A stretch of DNA of 64,000 bases from Azorhizobium sp943371865 (lineage in GTDB: Bacteria; Pseudomonadota; Alphaproteobacteria; Rhizobiales; Xanthobacteraceae), in the NCBI RefSeq assembly GCF_943371865.1, contig NZ_CALRWL010000006.1, forward strand, positions 89,808-153,807. Direction: 5' to 3'. How positions within the stretch are numbered: the first letter of the stretch is position 1; the number at the start of each line of letters is the position of its first letter. The notes beneath the pieces are model-generated. The model had not been told where the DNA came from. It did no database searches and saw only the letters and a program-made list of their open reading frames with translations. Shown here in pieces: positions 60,659-64,000 of this stretch. The translations under genes and the position numbers were made by a program.

Positions 60659-61156
60659 ATGGATTCCGTGCCAGCCAACCCTGTTCGCAGGCCATCGCCC
60701 CGTCCCCGCTCGGCGGAGGCGGCGCCCGATTATGACTTCCGCGAACAGGTGGGCCACCTGCTGCGCAAGACCTATCAGCGCCACGTCGCCATCTTCCAGC
60801 AGCATGCGTCCGATCCCAATCTCACCGCAGTGCAGTTTGTGACCTTGTGCGCCCTGCGCGACCATGGCCCCAGTTCCCAAAGCGAGCTGGTGCGCGCCAC
60901 GGCGGTGGACCAGGGCACCATTCGCGGCATCATGGATCGCCTGAAGGCGCGGGCGCTGATCTCGCTGTCGCCGGACCCGCAGGACCGGCGCAAGGTCATC
61001 GCCGCGCTCACGGCGCAAGGCGCCGCGGCGCTGAATGAAATGGTGCCGTGCGCCCAGCACATCACCGAACTGACCCTGCAGAACCTCAATGCCGGCGAGC
61101 GCGTCGCCCTGCTGTTCCTGCTGCGCAAGATGATCGGCCCGGACAGCGAAGCCTGA
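60659..61156 (+). CDS. MarR-family transcriptional regulator
   Basis: The 165-residue protein has the MarR winged helix (LTAVQFVTLCALRDHGPSSQSELVRATAVDQGTIRGIMDRLKARALI and SPDPQDRRKVIAALT wing), with helices at both ends for dimerisation. It lies between the divergent ABC/nadC operon and the co-directional FAD dehydrogenase gene, and could control either. The ATG at 60659 is preferred over two GTG codons just upstream. A similar CGATTA motif occurs before marR and before the dehydrogenase gene. Confidence 0.88.
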   Translation: MDSVPANPVRRPSPRPRSAEAAPDYDFREQVGHLLRKTYQRHVAIFQQHASDPNLTAVQFVTLCALRDHGPSSQSELVRATAVDQGTIRGIMDRLKARALISLSPDPQDRRKVIAALTAQGAAALNEMVPCAQHITELTLQNLNAGERVALLFLLRKMIGPDSEA

Positions 61157-61332
61157 GCGCGTCCGGCGCCGGCTGACGCCCCCAGCCCGTCCCCCCATCC
61201 GTCTCGAACCAGCGCCCACAGCGCCCCGGCGCGCCCGCTCGCCTGCCCGAAGCGGGACGCAAGCGGGGCGCTGGATGCCATGCATTGGACCTTGTGCCGG
61301 AGAAAAAACGTATGTAGCGTAATTCGATCACT

Positions 61333-61351
61333 GTAATCGTTATGCGATTAC
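61333..61351. promoter_or_regulatory. Perfect inverted repeat upstream of the FAD dehydrogenase gene
   Basis: GTAATCG and CGATTAC flank TTATG, 32 bases before the GTG start, within an AT-rich stretch. A further imperfect copy (GTAATTCG) lies 15 bases upstream. MarR-type operators have this form, and marR is the next gene upstream. Confidence 0.6.
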
Positions 61352-61383
61352 TTTAGGGATCGAACGGGCGGAGGAAGCCGGGC

Positions 61384-62817
61384 GTGGGCATGGATGTGAC
61401 CGCAGCACTCAAGTCTTGCCTGGGTCCGGGAGGCGTCCTTACCGACGCCGCGGATCTCGCCGGCCACATCGAAGATTGGCGCGGGCGCTACACCGGCCCG
61501 GCCCTGTGCGTCGCCCTGCCCCGCACCACCGCCGAAGTGGCGCAGGTGGTGCGTCTCTGTCGCGACGCCGGGGTGCCGGTTCTGCCCCAGGGCGGCAACA
61601 CCAGCCTGTGCGGCGGGGCGGTGCCCGACGCCGAAGGCCCGGCGCCGGTCATCGTGGCCTTGTCCCGCATGCGCACGGTGCGCTCCGTTGATGCGGTGAA
61701 CAATACCATGGTGGTGGACGGCGGCTGCGTGCTGGCCCGCGTGCAGGAGGCCGCGCGCGACGCCGGCCGGCTCTATCCGGTGAGTCTCGGGGCCGAGGGC
61801 TCGTGCCAGATCGCCGGCACCATCGCCACCAATGCGGGCGGCACCGGCGTGCTGCGCTATGGCAATACGCGCGAGAATGTCCTCGGCCTGGAAGTGGTGC
61901 TGCCCGACGGCGCCATCTGGGACGGGCTCACCGCCTTGCGCAAGAACAACACCGGCTACGATATCAAGCATCTGTTCATCGGCTCGGAAGGCACGCTGGG
62001 CATCATCACCGGCGCCACGCTGAAGCTGCATGCCCTGCCCACCGCCTATGCCGTGGCCTGGATCGGGCTCGACAGCCCCGAGGCGGCCTTGGCCCTGCTG
62101 GGGCGCTTCCAGGCCGCCTGCGGCGCGCGCATCTCCGGCTTTGAGCTGATCAATCGCCTTCAACTGGATCTGGTGCTGGCCAACGTGCCGGACCGGCGCA
62201 ATCCGCTGTCCGGGCCGCACGCCTGGCATCTGCTGGTGGAATTGTCCGACAGCGGCACCGACGCCGCCCTCGCCACCGCGCTGGAACAGGTGCTGGAAAG
62301 CGCCCTCGCCGACGGTCTCGTGGGCGATGCCACCATCGCCGCCAGCGAAACCCAGCGCGCCGCCTTGTGGGAGATCCGCCATTCGGTCTCCGAGGCCAAC
62401 AAGAAGGCGGGCGTCGGCCTCACCACCGATTGCGCCGTGCCGATTTCCGCCGTTCCCGGCTTCATCGCCACCGCCACCGCCGCGGTGCAGGCGCTCGTGC
62501 CCGACCTGCCGGTGATCGTGGTGACGCATCTGGGCGACGGGAATGTGCATTTCATTCCCTTCTTCAGCTTCGAGCAGTGGGCGCAGGTGGCCGACCCCGA
62601 AGCGATGGCGCGGCGGATCCGCCACACGGTCAACGACATCTCGCACGCACTGGGCGGCACCTTCAGCGCCGAGCACGGCATCGGCCGCACGCTGGTGGGG
62701 GAGATGGCCCATTACAAATCGCCGGTCGAACTCGCCTTGATGCGGTCCATCAAGCAGGCGTTCGATCCCGACAACCGCTTCAACCCCGGCCGGCTGCTGC
62801 CGGAGCCGAAAGCCTAG
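61384..62817 (+). CDS. FAD-linked 2-hydroxyacid dehydrogenase, GlcD/D-2-hydroxyglutarate type
   Basis: The 477-residue protein has the PCMH-type FAD domain (VLPQGGNTSLCGGAVPD, GSCQIAGTIATNAGG) and the C-terminal cap with substrate/metal histidines (VTHLGDGNVHF, SAEHGIGRTLVGEM). These features fit dehydrogenases for D-lactate, D-2-hydroxyglutarate or glycolate. The GTG at 61384 is chosen because AGGA lies eight bases upstream; ATG 61390 is too far. It is followed by a substrate-binding protein gene 80 bases downstream, suggesting uptake and oxidation of one hydroxy acid. Confidence 0.9.
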   Translation: MGMDVTAALKSCLGPGGVLTDAADLAGHIEDWRGRYTGPALCVALPRTTAEVAQVVRLCRDAGVPVLPQGGNTSLCGGAVPDAEGPAPVIVALSRMRTVRSVDAVNNTMVVDGGCVLARVQEAARDAGRLYPVSLGAEGSCQIAGTIATNAGGTGVLRYGNTRENVLGLEVVLPDGAIWDGLTALRKNNTGYDIKHLFIGSEGTLGIITGATLKLHALPTAYAVAWIGLDSPEAALALLGRFQAACGARISGFELINRLQLDLVLANVPDRRNPLSGPHAWHLLVELSDSGTDAALATALEQVLESALADGLVGDATIAASETQRAALWEIRHSVSEANKKAGVGLTTDCAVPISAVPGFIATATAAVQALVPDLPVIVVTHLGDGNVHFIPFFSFEQWAQVADPEAMARRIRHTVNDISHALGGTFSAEHGIGRTLVGEMAHYKSPVELALMRSIKQAFDPDNRFNPGRLLPEPKA

Positions 62818-62897
62818 GTTTCCGCGCCCCCCTTCATCGCGTCTGCGTTCCGCGTCAGTGCCAGTCAACCACAACAAACCATCCAGAGGGCTCTGCC

Positions 62898-63983
62898 ATG
62901 ACTGATCTTTTTGCCGGCCGCGCATCGCGGCGCACCATCCTGAAGGGCGCCGCAGCGGGCGCCGCCGGGCTCATGATGCCGGCGGTGTGGTCCCCCTCCC
63001 GCGCGGCGGGCAAGCGCATCGTGGTGCGCGATGACGGCGGCATCTACACCAAGGCCTATGGCGCGGTGTTCTACAAACCCTTCACCGAGAAGACCGGCAT
63101 CGAAGTGGTGGGCGTGCAGGCCAATGCGGAACCCACCGCCCAGATCCGCTCCATGGTGGAAACCAAGAATTACACCTGGGACATGGCCAAGATCAGCAAG
63201 CCGGCCATCCTGCTGCTCACCAGCGGCAACACCAAGTATCTGGAAAAGCACGGCATGGAAGCCGACCCGGTGATCGCCTCGATCCCGCAGCGCTACATGT
63301 CGCCTTACGGCGTCGGCACCAATGTCTACACCACCGTGCTCGCCTATCGCACCGACACCTTCAAGGGCAAGAAGGCCCCCACCTCCTGGGCCGATTTCTG
63401 GAACGTGAAGGACTTCCCCGGCCGCCGCTCCGTGCGCAAGCACGCCTTCGACACCATCGAGGAAGCCCTGATGGGCGCCGGCGTGCCCACGGACAAGGTC
63501 TATCCCTGCGATCTGGACAAGGCGTTCGCCAGCCTCGACAAGATCAAGCCCAACGTGGCGGTGTGGTGGACCTCCGGTGCCCAGGTTGAGCAGATGCTCA
63601 CCTCCGGCGAAGTGGACCTGATCCCCACCTGGGTGTCCCGCGCCCAGGCGGCGCAGGCCAATGGCGCGCCGGTGGAGATCATCTGGGACCAGGGCATCTG
63701 GGGCGGCGACCATTGGTCGATCCTTGCCGGCACCCCCAATGCGGACGCCTGCCGCGAATTCATCAAGTTCGCCTCCGATCCCAAGCGCATGGCGGGGCTG
63801 ACCGAGTTCTTCCCGGCCGGCGTGACCCAGCCGGCGGCGTTCGACTATATCAAGCCGGAGATCGCCAAGAACTGCCCCACCTTCCCCGCCAACATCCAGA
63901 GCGGGCTGCCCATCGATGCCGGCTACTGGCTGCAGAACCAGGCGGCGGTGATCGAGCGCTTCAACACCTGGGTGCTGAGCTGA
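62898..63983 (+). CDS. ABC substrate-binding protein, PotD-like, Tat exported
   Basis: The 361-residue protein has a twin-arginine signal (ASRRTILKGAAAGAAGLMM) with a likely cleavage before AGKRI. The mature part fits the spermidine/putrescine-type fold (KRIVVRDDGGIYTKAYGAVFY, APTSWADFWNVKDFPGRRSVR, GEVDLIPTWVSRAQAA, WDQGIWGGDHWSIL). It is complete and ends 17 bases before the window edge; permease and ATPase genes probably follow outside. GAGGG precedes the ATG. Ligand unknown; the preceding dehydrogenase hints at a hydroxy acid or amine derived from it. Confidence 0.9.
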   Translation: MTDLFAGRASRRTILKGAAAGAAGLMMPAVWSPSRAAGKRIVVRDDGGIYTKAYGAVFYKPFTEKTGIEVVGVQANAEPTAQIRSMVETKNYTWDMAKISKPAILLLTSGNTKYLEKHGMEADPVIASIPQRYMSPYGVGTNVYTTVLAYRTDTFKGKKAPTSWADFWNVKDFPGRRSVRKHAFDTIEEALMGAGVPTDKVYPCDLDKAFASLDKIKPNVAVWWTSGAQVEQMLTSGEVDLIPTWVSRAQAAQANGAPVEIIWDQGIWGGDHWSILAGTPNADACREFIKFASDPKRMAGLTEFFPAGVTQPAAFDYIKPEIAKNCPTFPANIQSGLPIDAGYWLQNQAAVIERFNTWVLS

Positions 63984-64000
63984 TCTGAGCGCCGGGGGGG

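Noticed and set aside
1..64000. Mobile element, prophage or CRISPR signs around the T6SS cluster
   Set aside because: The T6SS genes resemble a phage tail by evolution, but no integrase, transposase, attachment repeat, tRNA edge or spaced repeat array was seen.

Overview
This 64 kb window is high-GC DNA in which nearly every base lies in long, tightly packed genes. Codon use, the frequent GTG/TTG starts, the many ABC uptake operons, the FCD-type GntR regulators and a repeat resembling those common in Rhizobiales genomes all point to a chromosome of a hyphomicrobial alphaproteobacterium. Xanthobacteraceae-like is a guess, not a demonstration. No rRNA, tRNA, CRISPR array, transposase or integrase was recognised.

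1-1.5 kb: the end of an amino-acid ABC permease gene and a GntR/FCD regulator with a near-perfect palindromic operator upstream.

1.5-38 kb: a complete type VI secretion system. The rightward operon is tssA-tssB-tssC-tssE-tssF-tssG-fha-tssJ-tssK-tssL-tssM-tagF-pppA-ppkA, extended by a HAMP-like coiled-coil gene and a MinD/ParA-like ATPase gene. It converges, with a 9-base gap, on a leftward operon hcp-clpV-sigma54 activator-second Ser/Thr kinase. hcp has a well-spaced -24/-12 promoter and a perfect 26-bp palindrome about 120 bp upstream, which looks like the activator's enhancer. Further right is a leftward spike and cargo cluster: a DUF2169-pentapeptide adaptor, a pentapeptide protein, a stand-alone DUF4150 (PAAR-like) tip, VgrG, DUF3540, a TPR protein with a glycosyltransferase-like C-terminus, and a 115-residue unknown. 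No classical toxin domain is visible.

38-45.4 kb: a seven-gene leftward catabolic operon (isochorismatase-fold amidohydrolase, Pot-type ABC importer, M19 dipeptidase-like protein lacking metal ligands, V4R-like protein) divergent from a LysR gene. A perfect palindrome abuts the LysR start.

45.4-53.6 kb: a methyl-accepting chemotaxis protein; a GntR/FCD regulator divergent from a triple-fusion molybdopterin/flavin/2Fe-2S oxidoreductase; and an AtoE-type short-chain acid transporter.

53.6-60.4 kb: a leftward operon of an ABC importer (SBP, ATPase, two permeases), a quinolinate phosphoribosyltransferase (NadC), and a protein fusing PhnN (ribose 1,5-bisphosphokinase) to an AMP-phosphorylase-like enzyme. 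Together these could make or recycle PRPP next to a PRPP-consuming enzyme. This is the most unusual metabolic proposal in the window.

60.6-64 kb: a MarR regulator, an FAD-linked 2-hydroxyacid dehydrogenase with an operator-like palindrome upstream, and a Tat-exported ABC substrate-binding protein.
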